A stretch of 64,000 bases of DNA from Albimonas donghaensis (GTDB lineage: Bacteria; Pseudomonadota; Alphaproteobacteria; Rhodobacterales; Rhodobacteraceae). The notes under the pieces are model-generated. The model saw nothing but the letters and a program-made list of their open reading frames with translations. It was not told where the DNA came from and did not search any database. Where the stretch lies: NCBI RefSeq assembly GCF_900106695.1, contig NZ_FNMZ01000012.1, forward strand, positions 59,342 through 123,341. Reading direction: 5' to 3'. The position numbers and the translations under genes are program-made. Positions 33,002-39,648 of the stretch are shown in pieces; the first letter of the stretch is position 1, and each line of letters starts with the position of its first letter.

Positions 33002-33301
33002 ATGTCTTTCAGAAAATGCACATCTGGCGAAGATTCTGAACGCGCATGGTTCGCGGACCTGTTGCGGCGCGCCTTCCCCGAGGCTGGATCCGAAAACGAG
33101 CTGGCCGAGCTGGCGGCGGAGGTCCTGTCGCATGACGGGCGCCCGGTTCATGCGCGGACCGTGCGCAACTGGCTGCGCTGCGAGAACGCCCCGCATTTCC
33201 GCTATGTGCTGCGGGTCATCGCCATGGCCGGCGCCGAGACCGTGTTCGCGGTGCTCGAGCCCGAGGCGGACCCCGCGTCCAACCGGGGGGCGCGGCGATG
33301 A
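33002..33301 (+). CDS. Phage HTH regulator (CII-like position)
   Basis: A 99-aa protein: ERAWFADLLRRAFPEAGSENELAELAAEVLSHDGRPVHARTVRNWLRCENAPHFRYVLRVIAMAGAETVF, with a likely HTH around TVRNWLRCENAP. The start at 33002 is favoured by gagg upstream; ATG at 32918 would add 28 residues. It lies where lambda has cII. A transcription-control role is an inference from position and fold. Confidence 0.6.
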   Translation: MSFRKCTSGEDSERAWFADLLRRAFPEAGSENELAELAAEVLSHDGRPVHARTVRNWLRCENAPHFRYVLRVIAMAGAETVFAVLEPEADPASNRGARR

Positions 33302-33426
33302 ACTGGCTTTGGCGCATCTTCGCCCGCTTCAACCAGGTGCGCGCCGCACGGGCGCGCGCGGCTGGGCGCCGGTTCGAAGCGCGGGCGGAAAAGTTTTTCC
33401 AGCGGATCAAGGGGGCGCGGTCGTGA
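33298..33426 (+). CDS. Small basic protein, 42 aa
   Basis: Begins MNWLWRIFARFNQVRAARAR and continues AAGRRFEARAEKFFQRIKGARS. It starts in ATGA overlap with the HTH gene. It is a strongly cationic amphipathic helix and could bind RNA or membranes, as N-type antiterminators do, but this is speculation. Coupling makes it a plausible gene. Confidence 0.5.
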   Translation: MNWLWRIFARFNQVRAARARAAGRRFEARAEKFFQRIKGARS

Positions 33427-34012
33427 GCCGCGCCGGCATCATCGCGCGGGGCTTCCCCCTGGCCCCGCGTGCGGTCGAGGGCCCCACGCCCCCGGCCCGC
33501 GGCCTGCTGCGCCTCGCGCCGGGCCGCACCTATTCCAACAGCGGCGGGGCCTCCCTCTCGCCGCTCGCAGCGGGGCGCGCCGCCGCCGGCGCCGGCGACG
33601 GGAGATTGCCGCGCCCCGCTGCAACCAGATCCGGGCGCGCGCGTCCGGATGGCCGGAGCCTTCCCTTGCCCGGGCGCTCCGGTCTGCTCGCGTGCGCGTC
33701 GGCGGGGGTGTCCGCCCCCGATAGCCGGCGCGTGACTTCCGGCCGGGGGCTTCGCGCCTTCGGCCGGCCTTTCGGTTTCCGGGGCGCCGTGGCGCTCCGG
33801 TCCAACGGTTCGGCCGCAGCGGTGCGGGCGGACACCTCCCTGTTGGACTCCCCCGGGGCTGCGGCCCCGGGGCTTTTCGGATCCCCGGCGCGTGATCGCG
33901 TGTCGCCGGGGCGCGGCGGGCCAGGGCGGCTTCCTTCGGTCCCGGCCCGCCGCATCAAGCCCGGCCGGGGTCTGCGGGGATCGGCCCCGCGCCGGCCGCG
34001 AAAGGAAGCCCG
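33427..34012. other. GC-rich stem-loop tract without a convincing gene
   Basis: Open frames cross these 586 bp, but their products are low-complexity Arg/Ala/Pro/Ser and lack family signs. The tract contains many inverted repeats, e.g. cggggg/cccccg near 33706-33725, a gccgggggcttcg/cggccgg group near 33745-33775, and a perfect 9-bp stem at 33851-33872 followed by a T run. It separates the regulatory genes from the replication-region genes and may hold terminators, an antitermination region or a structured RNA. Confidence 0.55.
33851..33877 (+). terminator. Intrinsic terminator in the rightward early operon
   Basis: ccccggggc-tgcg-gccccgggg followed by cttttc. A 9-bp perfect GC stem and a T run. 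Its place after the cro and CII-like genes recalls lambda tR1. Confidence 0.7.
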
Positions 34013-34333
34013 ATGAACAGTTCCGTTCTGATGGCGCTCGGCCGACACGACGGCGGGGCGCTGGTGGAGAACGCCGACGACCTGCTGCGGCAGTGCGTCC
34101 GCGACGTGGTCCGTTACGGCGAAAAGGCCAAGCTGACGATCAGCCTGATCGTCGAGCCCAACGGCGAGAAGGCGCTCAAGCTGAAAGCGGAGGTCAAGGC
34201 GACCCTGCCGAAGCGGCCGCAGGGCGAGGCCTTCTACTGGCCGACCGAGGACTGCGACCTGACCCGCACGCCGCCGCGCGACGAGGACGAGGGCCTGATG
34301 CGCTCGATCCCCGGCGGCATGGCGAAATCCTGA
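34013..34333 (+). CDS. Phage protein of 106 aa upstream of DUF2303
   Basis: Reads ALVENADDLLRQCVRDVVRYGEKAKLTISLIVEPNGEKALKLKAEVKATLPKRPQGEAFYW. Small proteins of this sort often sit next to DUF2303 genes in phages. Function unknown. aaaggaag precedes the start. It is the first gene after the GC-rich stem-loop tract. Confidence 0.75.
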   Translation: MNSSVLMALGRHDGGALVENADDLLRQCVRDVVRYGEKAKLTISLIVEPNGEKALKLKAEVKATLPKRPQGEAFYWPTEDCDLTRTPPRDEDEGLMRSIPGGMAKS

Positions 34334-34343
34334 GGAGATCGAC

Positions 34344-35186
34344 ATGGATCAGGAACGCAACGTGATCGACGCCGCCGTCGCGCATCTGCGCAAGGCGGAG
34401 ATCGTGCCCATCGGCGGCGAGGGCGACGTCTCCGCCATCGTCAAGCCCGCAGGCGTGACGGTGCAGCTGGAGCGCATGGAGCTGTTCCGGCCGCATCCGT
34501 CCGCCATCCGCGCGGAGGTGGCGCTGGAGACGCCGGCGAGCTTCGTCGACTATGTCCGCGACTTCACGGTCGCCGGGCGGACCCGCGTTTTCGCTTCGCT
34601 TGAGGATCGCAGGGTTCACGCGCGCATGGACTGGCATGGTTCCTCCGGGGCGGCGGGCGACGCGTCCTGGGGCACGCATGACGCCTACTGGCATGCGGCC
34701 TACACCGCTGCTTTCGCGGCCTGGGCGGAGGTCGACGGCAGGCCCCTCACGCAGCGCGAGTTCGTCGACTTCCTCGAGGATCGCTGCGCCGACGCGATCG
34801 AGCCGGAGCCTGCCGATCTGATGGAGGTGGCGCTCAACTTCGACGCCATCCGCTCGGCGAAGATCCGGTCCGTGGTCAATGTCCACACCAACGAGCGGCG
34901 GTTCCAGTTCGAGGAATCGGACACGCCGGCGGGGTCCGTCGCATGCCCGAAAATGCTGACCCTGCGAACGCCGGTGTTCTTCGGGACCGATCCTGTCGAG
35001 TGGCGGGCGCGGTTCGCCTACAGCGTCGCGGAGGGTAAGCTGACGTTCACGGTGAAGATCCTGCGTCTGGACGACCTGCTTGAGCAGGAGTTCGCCCGGT
35101 TGGTTGATGCGGTCGCCGTGGACCTGCCCGATATTCCGGTGCATCGCGGGCGGGCGTGCAATCGTCACCAGGCGTTCAACGGATGA
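34344..35186 (+). CDS. DUF2303 family protein (YfdQ-like)
   Basis: A 280-aa protein: FVDYVRDFTVAGRTRVFASLEDRRVHARMDWH, WGTHDAYWHAAYTAAFAAW, LTQREFVDFLEDRCADAIEPE and a Phe/Tyr-rich C-terminal beta part. The family occurs in prophages such as E. coli CPS-53 (YfdQ); the function is unknown, probably in early DNA metabolism. It lies 10 bp after the 106-aa gene and is ATGA-coupled to the next. Confidence 0.87.
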   Translation: MDQERNVIDAAVAHLRKAEIVPIGGEGDVSAIVKPAGVTVQLERMELFRPHPSAIRAEVALETPASFVDYVRDFTVAGRTRVFASLEDRRVHARMDWHGSSGAAGDASWGTHDAYWHAAYTAAFAAWAEVDGRPLTQREFVDFLEDRCADAIEPEPADLMEVALNFDAIRSAKIRSVVNVHTNERRFQFEESDTPAGSVACPKMLTLRTPVFFGTDPVEWRARFAYSVAEGKLTFTVKILRLDDLLEQEFARLVDAVAVDLPDIPVHRGRACNRHQAFNG

Positions 35187-35710
35187 GCGGGGCGGTCGAG
35201 GCGGGCGGCGGGGCGCAACAGCGTCCCGCCGCCGCCGCGCGCAGCGGCCGGCGGATCGCGCCGGAGCTGCGCTCCGCCATCATCGCGGCCGCGGCCTCGG
35301 CCGAGTGCCTGGGCGACATTGCCCGGGCGCTCGGCTGCGGCGACTGGACGGTGAAGCACGTCCTCGACCAGCATGATCCCGCCATCGCGCCGGCCATCGC
35401 CGCGCGGGGGCTCGCGCGGCGGACCGAGAGCAACCGTCTGCAGGCGGAGGCCATGAACGCGGCCCGTGCGGAGGCGGCGGCGCTGGCGCGGCAGCGCGAG
35501 GCCGAGGCGTCGCGCCCGCCCTGTCCGCGGGCCACGCCGGCGCTGTGGGCGCTGCGCAGCCAGCCGGAGCTGTTCGCGCGGCTCGGCGTGCAGGGCGAGC
35601 CGGAAACCGAGGCCGAGGCGCGGGTCGCGATCGGGCTCGCGGGCGAGCTGCGGGGCGTCGGCGATGTTTCGGTGAGCATGGCGATCGGCCTCGCCGGGGC
35701 GTCGGCATGA
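35183..35710 (+). CDS. Phage protein of 175 aa with possible HTH
   Basis: The N-terminal part has IAPELRSAIIAAAASAECLGDIARALGCGDWTVKHVL, a likely HTH of the resolvase/sigma type. The middle is a charged helix (AEAMNAARAEAAALARQREAEA). The C-terminus is Leu/Ala rich. It is ATGA-coupled to DUF2303 and to the methyltransferase. A DNA-binding role is suggested only by the HTH. Confidence 0.65.
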   Translation: MSGAVEAGGGAQQRPAAAARSGRRIAPELRSAIIAAAASAECLGDIARALGCGDWTVKHVLDQHDPAIAPAIAARGLARRTESNRLQAEAMNAARAEAAALARQREAEASRPPCPRATPALWALRSQPELFARLGVQGEPETEAEARVAIGLAGELRGVGDVSVSMAIGLAGASA

Positions 35711-36429
35711 CCGGCGTCGGCAACCTGTCGACCGCGGTCCGCCAGCGGCGCGTCGAGGCGCATGACAGCCTCGACGACTTCCCGACGCCGCCATGGGCCG
35801 CGCGGGCGCTGGTCGAGGCCCTGCGGGGCTCGGGCGAAACCGACTGGCGCGCGCGCACGGTCTGGGAGCCCGCGGCGAACCGGGGCTTCATGGTGCGCGG
35901 GCTTGCGGGCGCGGTGCGCTCCGTCCGGGCGTCGGACGTCCACGATTACGGCGTCGGCTTCGCGGTCGGCGACTTTCTGTTCCCCGGTGAGGTCGAGCCG
36001 GTCGATTGGGTCATCACCAATCCGCCGTTTCGTCTGGCGGAGGACTTCGCCCGCCGGGGGATGGAAGTGGCGACGATCGGCTGCGCTCTGCTGGTCCGCG
36101 TCGCGTTCCTCGAGGGCGCGCGGCGATACCAGGCCTTGTTCGCCGACATGCCGCCGTCCCGCGTCCTGCAGTTCTGCGAGCGGGTGGTGATGCACGCGGG
36201 CCGGCTTCCGGATCCCGACGTCGCCGAGCCGCACCAGGTCGAGCGCGACGGCGAGGCGGTCACTGTGATGCGCAAGCCGTCCACGGCGACGGCCTACGCC
36301 TGGCTGGTCTGGGAGCGATACCCGGCCTTCGGGCGCGGCGTGACGGTGCTGGACTGGATCCCGCCCGGCACGCGCCGCCGGCTGACCCGGCCGGGCGACT
36401 ATGCGCCGATGCCGGAGGCGACGGCATGA
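35707..36429 (+). CDS. SAM-dependent DNA methyltransferase (NPPF type)
   Basis: A 240-aa enzyme with motif I VWEPAANRGFMVRG (about residues 55-68) and motif IV WVITNPPFRLAEDF (about 100-113). The NPPF tetrad marks an amino-methyltransferase acting on adenine N6 or cytosine N4. It has no recognisable target-recognition domain, as is common for short phage enzymes. It is the second DNA methyltransferase in this prophage and lies in the replication region. Confidence 0.82.
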   Translation: MTGVGNLSTAVRQRRVEAHDSLDDFPTPPWAARALVEALRGSGETDWRARTVWEPAANRGFMVRGLAGAVRSVRASDVHDYGVGFAVGDFLFPGEVEPVDWVITNPPFRLAEDFARRGMEVATIGCALLVRVAFLEGARRYQALFADMPPSRVLQFCERVVMHAGRLPDPDVAEPHQVERDGEAVTVMRKPSTATAYAWLVWERYPAFGRGVTVLDWIPPGTRRRLTRPGDYAPMPEATA

Positions 36430-36716
36430 CCGCGCCGGCCGGATACGAGCCGCTGGCCGAGGTTCTGGCCGATGCGCTGGCGCAGGCTGCGGACGGCAAG
36501 GGCAAAGAGCGGCACGCTCGGGGCGACACGCCGTTCCTGCGCCAGCCCATATGCGAGATCGCGCGCATGGTCGGCCCGGGCTTCGCGACCGGGCAGGCGA
36601 TCAAGAAGGCGCAGGAATCGGCCCGCCTGCCCGCGGGGCGTGATGAGGCCGAGCTGCTGGGGGCGATCAACTATCTCGCCGCCGCCGTGCTGGTGCTGCG
36701 GGAGGGGCGGGGATGA
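36426..36716 (+). CDS. Phage protein of 96 aa
   Basis: YEPLAEVLADALAQAADGKGKERHARGDTPFLRQPICEIARMVGPGFATGQAIKKAQESARLPAGRDEAELLGAINYLAAAVLVLR. This resembles small phage proteins of unknown role that carry the conserved FLxQPI and GxxxGQAxKKxxE patterns. It is ATGA-coupled on both sides. Confidence 0.75.
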   Translation: MTAPAGYEPLAEVLADALAQAADGKGKERHARGDTPFLRQPICEIARMVGPGFATGQAIKKAQESARLPAGRDEAELLGAINYLAAAVLVLREGRG

Positions 36717-37390
36717 TCGGGAATTATCCCCTCTATCCGGTGGCGATCGGAACGCGGCTCAAGGCCGACTGGATCCCTTTGCACCATGAGCGGCTTCTCG
36801 GGTCGCGCTTCGCGGCGACGGTCGACCCCGCCGCCGGGTTCTACGGCATGATGCTCTGGGCGCGCGCTGCGGTGCAGGACCCGGCCGGGACGCTGCCGAC
36901 CGACGACGTCGAGCTCGCGTTCCTCGCGGGCTTCGGGCGGGACCTGGCGGGCTGGGAGGCGGTGCGGGGCGGCGCGCTCTACGGGTGGGAGCCGATGATC
37001 TGCCTGCCGCCCGACGAGGGCGCCACCATCGACGACGGCGTCGTGCGGCTCGGCCATCCGTTCCTCGTCAAGGTCATCGCGCAAACGCTGCAGCGGCTGT
37101 CCGACAGCCGGGCGTCGAGCCAGCGCGGTTCCGAGCGGGCGCTGCGTTCGCGCCTCAAGCGGATCATGCGGGAGAAGTGCGGCGCCCATGCGGGGCTGAC
37201 CGAGCGCGACGACTACGTCTCGGCGGTGATGGCCTTCCTGCATGAGCGCGACCTGCGCTGGCGGGCGGACAACGTCGCGCGGGCGATGGCCGAGGTCTCT
37301 CTGCGCGAGGACCGGGCGCGGGCGAACGCGCAATCGGAGTTGGCCGAGGTGGCCAACATCATGCGTTCCCGCCGACCCGTCGACCCATAA
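36713..37390 (+). CDS. DUF1376-like protein, probable replication-region protein
   Basis: A 225-aa protein. It begins NYPLYPVAIGTRLKADWIPL and has FYGMMLWARAAVQDPAGTLPTDDVELAFLAGFG, a DUF1376-like block found in phage replication initiation proteins. The C-terminal half is charged and helical. It ends 5 bp before a set of iteron-like repeats, as initiator genes often do. Confidence 0.7.
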   Translation: MIGNYPLYPVAIGTRLKADWIPLHHERLLGSRFAATVDPAAGFYGMMLWARAAVQDPAGTLPTDDVELAFLAGFGRDLAGWEAVRGGALYGWEPMICLPPDEGATIDDGVVRLGHPFLVKVIAQTLQRLSDSRASSQRGSERALRSRLKRIMREKCGAHAGLTERDDYVSAVMAFLHERDLRWRADNVARAMAEVSLREDRARANAQSELAEVANIMRSRRPVDP

Positions 37391-37394
37391 TCTA

Positions 37395-37438
37395 GTGTTT
37401 CGCGAGTGTTGCGCGAGTGTTTCGCGAAACTGTTTCGC
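37395..37438. repeat. Iteron array, candidate phage replication origin
   Basis: Three tandem 11-mers gtgtttcgcga, gtgttgcgcga and gtgtttcgcga (37395-37427), then a fourth half unit tgtttcgc (37431-37438). A 12-bp palindrome gtttcgcgaaac spans 37419-37430. The following ccatacccacacccatacc stretch (37441-37459) is a purine/pyrimidine-biased flank. The location between two early genes fits an origin. Confidence 0.65.
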
Positions 37439-37499
37439 ACCCATACCCACACCCATACCTGAAACCCCCTTAGTCCCCCCGCAACACCAGGAGGCCGCC

Positions 37500-38099
37500 G
37501 TGGAAGATGCAGAGAAGGACGTGCCGGGTCGGACCCGGGTGCGCGAGATCCTGATCCGCCCGCTGGAGGCGAAGGGGCTGCGGCGCAAGCGCGGGGTGAA
37601 GGCCGAGGACCACGCGAAGACCGTCGAGCGGCTGGTCGGGCGGCTGGCCTACATGACGCCGGACGGGCTGCGGGCGCTGGCCGAGGTGGTGCATCGGCTG
37701 GCGGGCGGCCGGGCGCGGGACGAATGGCCGAGCGAACAGGTCGTCCTGCGCTTCGCCGACGGGATCGAAAAGGCGCCGCCCGCCAGCGACCGGCTGCTGA
37801 CCAGCTACATGGGTTCGGCGGCGGGGCGGGTCGCCTGGGGCGAAAGCCCGTTTCTCGCGGCCGAGCTGGCGAACTTCCTGATCCGCCGCCGCCGCCCCCC
37901 GCTCGATGCCGACTGGCCCGGGATCCGCGTCCGCGCGGGGAACCGCCGGCGCGAGCTGGCGGCGGCGGGGCGGCGGCAGGGCGAGGGGCGCGACAGCGAA
38001 GCGGATCGGAGCGAGCTCGAGGCATGGCGGCGCGCCGAGCCTCAGGTCCGCGCATTGGTGTTTTCCAAGCAGGAGGATCGGGGCGATGCAGCGGCCTGA
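37500..38099 (+). CDS. Phage early protein of 199 aa downstream of the iterons
   Basis: Starts with GTG, fixed by aggagg 7 nt upstream. The N-terminal half reads TRVREILIRPLEAKGLRRKRGVKAEDHAKTVERLVGRLAYM; the C-terminal half is very basic (FLIRRRRPPLDADWPGIRVRAGNRRRELAAAGRRQ). A nucleic-acid-binding role is likely. It could be a replication or primosomal partner, inferred from place and charge. Confidence 0.7.
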   Translation: MEDAEKDVPGRTRVREILIRPLEAKGLRRKRGVKAEDHAKTVERLVGRLAYMTPDGLRALAEVVHRLAGGRARDEWPSEQVVLRFADGIEKAPPASDRLLTSYMGSAAGRVAWGESPFLAAELANFLIRRRRPPLDADWPGIRVRAGNRRRELAAAGRRQGEGRDSEADRSELEAWRRAEPQVRALVFSKQEDRGDAAA

Positions 38100-38814
38100 T
38101 ATTTGGGCGGGGTGGAGCGACGACGTCTCCAGCTCGCACGTGGACGCGGGCGACGGCGAGCGGTTCGCCGAGCAAGAGCGGCGATTGCGCGTCGCGGTCC
38201 GGCGCCATCGCCGGGCAGGCGTGCCGAGCTTGCCCGGCCCCTACGGCGACGCGGGGCCGATCGGGTTCGGTCGTGGTGGGCTTGAGGCGGTCGCGGTCGA
38301 GACAGTGATCCCCGATCCGAAGACTGGCGAGGCGCGCGTCCATGCTGCGCGCGCGGTGCGGCGCAAGGGACCCGCCGCCTTGGATGGCCTGCCCAAGGCG
38401 CTGCAGGACGCGGCGCGGGAATACGCTGGTCTCGCGGAAATGGTCGCTTCGGTGAGGGCGCCGGGGGACGGGCCGCGGACGGGGCTCGGCGATGGCGGCG
38501 CGGCGGCGCGGTGCGAATGGTCGCTCAAGCTGCGCGCCTGCGAGGCGGCGATCGGGTCGGACATGGCGCTCGCGGCCCGGGGCGTCCGGGCGCACGCGGA
38601 TCGGGGGCGGCGGTCGCTGCGCGTGATCGACGTTGTGAACGCGGTCGCCCTCGACGGTCTGACGGTTGCGGAGCTCCTGCGCCGGTCCGGCTGGTCGCGG
38701 GGGCCTTCGACCCGCCGGGCGGTCCTGAGCGCCTACCTCGGCGGCGTCGAGCGGCTGGCGGTGCTGCTCGGGTATATTTCTGCCGAGCGACCGTTGACGG
38801 GAAAATCCGCGTGA
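38086..38814 (+). CDS. Phage protein of 242 aa, possible late-gene regulator
   Basis: The C-terminal part LRVIDVVNAVALDGLTVAELLRRSGWSRGPSTRRAVLSAYLGGVERL looks like a HTH. aggagg 9 nt upstream fixes the start; the gene overlaps its predecessor by 14 bp. It is the last early gene before terminase, the place of Q-type antiterminators or DnaC-like genes. The actual function is unknown. Confidence 0.65.
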   Translation: MQRPDIWAGWSDDVSSSHVDAGDGERFAEQERRLRVAVRRHRRAGVPSLPGPYGDAGPIGFGRGGLEAVAVETVIPDPKTGEARVHAARAVRRKGPAALDGLPKALQDAAREYAGLAEMVASVRAPGDGPRTGLGDGGAAARCEWSLKLRACEAAIGSDMALAARGVRAHADRGRRSLRVIDVVNAVALDGLTVAELLRRSGWSRGPSTRRAVLSAYLGGVERLAVLLGYISAERPLTGKSA

Positions 38815-38929
38815 GTGCATCTTGTCGTCACGCTCTACAACCGCGCCCGGTCGATCCTTCGCCCGGGCGCGCTGCGTTCGGGGCTGCCTTTCCCAAGCAT
38901 GAACCCGAGCGGGTCCTTCCTGGGCGGAT

Positions 38930-39002
38930 CCGTATACGGGACGCTTAAGCGCATACGTTTAGAGTCGCTAAACAAACGGCAAAGCCTAAACTCCAGCTAA
39001 AC
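38930..39002. other. Candidate cos site / terminase-binding region
   Basis: Four dyads or repeats lie within 73 bp directly before the terminase small-subunit gene: ccgtatacgg (38930-38939), cgcttaagcg (38942-38951), gtttag-agtcg-ctaaac (38957-38973), and two more ctaaac copies (38986-38991, 38997-39002). In lambda the cos site with the Nu1-bound R sites lies at the same place. The AT-rich content stands out from the neighbourhood. Confidence 0.55.
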
Positions 39003-39012
39003 CAATGAGGCC

Positions 39013-39648
39013 ATGACCACGGTCAACGCATCCGGTCTGGCGAAGGCGCTCGACGTGTCGCCCGGCCGGATCAGCCAGTATGTCCGCGAGGGAAAGCTCG
39101 ACGGCTGTTACGCCGGCGAAGGGCGCGCGCGCCGGTTCGACCTGGCGAAGTGCGCCGAGGCTCTCGGCCGGACGCTCGACCAGGGCCAGCTGATGGGCAA
39201 CGGCGCCGGGACCGCCCGGGCCCTCCGCGACCTGGCCGACCTCGAGCCGTCCGACGGCGAGGGCCGCGGCGCCCCGGCGATCCCGCGGAGCGACCCGGCC
39301 GCTGACCGCTATCAGCGGGCGCGCGCCGAAATGGCGGAAATGAAAGCGACCGAGGGTCGGCTCAAGCTCGCCGAGCTCGAGGGGCGATATGTGCTCGCGT
39401 CGCAGGCCGAGCTCGAGATCCGCCGGGCGCTGGCCGCCGAGGTCGCCGAGTTCGAGACCGTGCTGCGGACCGCCGCGCAGCAGGTCGCCGCCGAGCATGG
39501 TCTCGACGCGCCGACGGTGCGCGCGGTGCTGGTCAAGGCATGGCGCGAGCATCGCCAGCGTCGCGCGGACCTCGCGGCGGCGCAGGCGGCGGGCGCCGAG
39601 TTCGCCGACGTCGAGGCCGCCGAGGCGGAGGCCGTCGCGTGTCAGTGA
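39013..39648 (+). CDS. Terminase small subunit (Nu1-like)
   Basis: A 211-aa protein. The N-terminal winged HTH (VNASGLAKALDVSPGRISQYVREGKLDG...RRFDLAKCAEALG) would bind cos. A long helical middle part with DRYQRARAEMAEMKATEGRLKLAELEGRYV follows, typical of Nu1/DUF1441-type subunits. It precedes the large subunit and overlaps its GTG start. It starts genome packaging. Confidence 0.87.
   Translation: MTTVNASGLAKALDVSPGRISQYVREGKLDGCYAGEGRARRFDLAKCAEALGRTLDQGQLMGNGAGTARALRDLADLEPSDGEGRGAPAIPRSDPAADRYQRARAEMAEMKATEGRLKLAELEGRYVLASQAELEIRRALAAEVAEFETVLRTAAQQVAAEHGLDAPTVRAVLVKAWREHRQRRADLAAAQAAGAEFADVEAAEAEAVACQ

Noticed and set aside
33423..34016. 198-codon frame coupled by GTGA to the 42-aa gene
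   Set aside because: Composition is low-complexity Arg/Ala/Pro/Ser and an intrinsic terminator lies inside it. Treated as non-coding structured DNA.
37419..37430. parS-like site (gtttcgcgaaac)
   Set aside because: Resembles half of parS, but the centre differs from tgtttcacgtgaaaca and no ParA/ParB gene is near; it fits better as part of the iterons.
38815..39000. 61-aa frame directly after the 242-aa early protein
   Set aside because: GTG start without a ribosome site, and the second half consists of the dyads before terminase.
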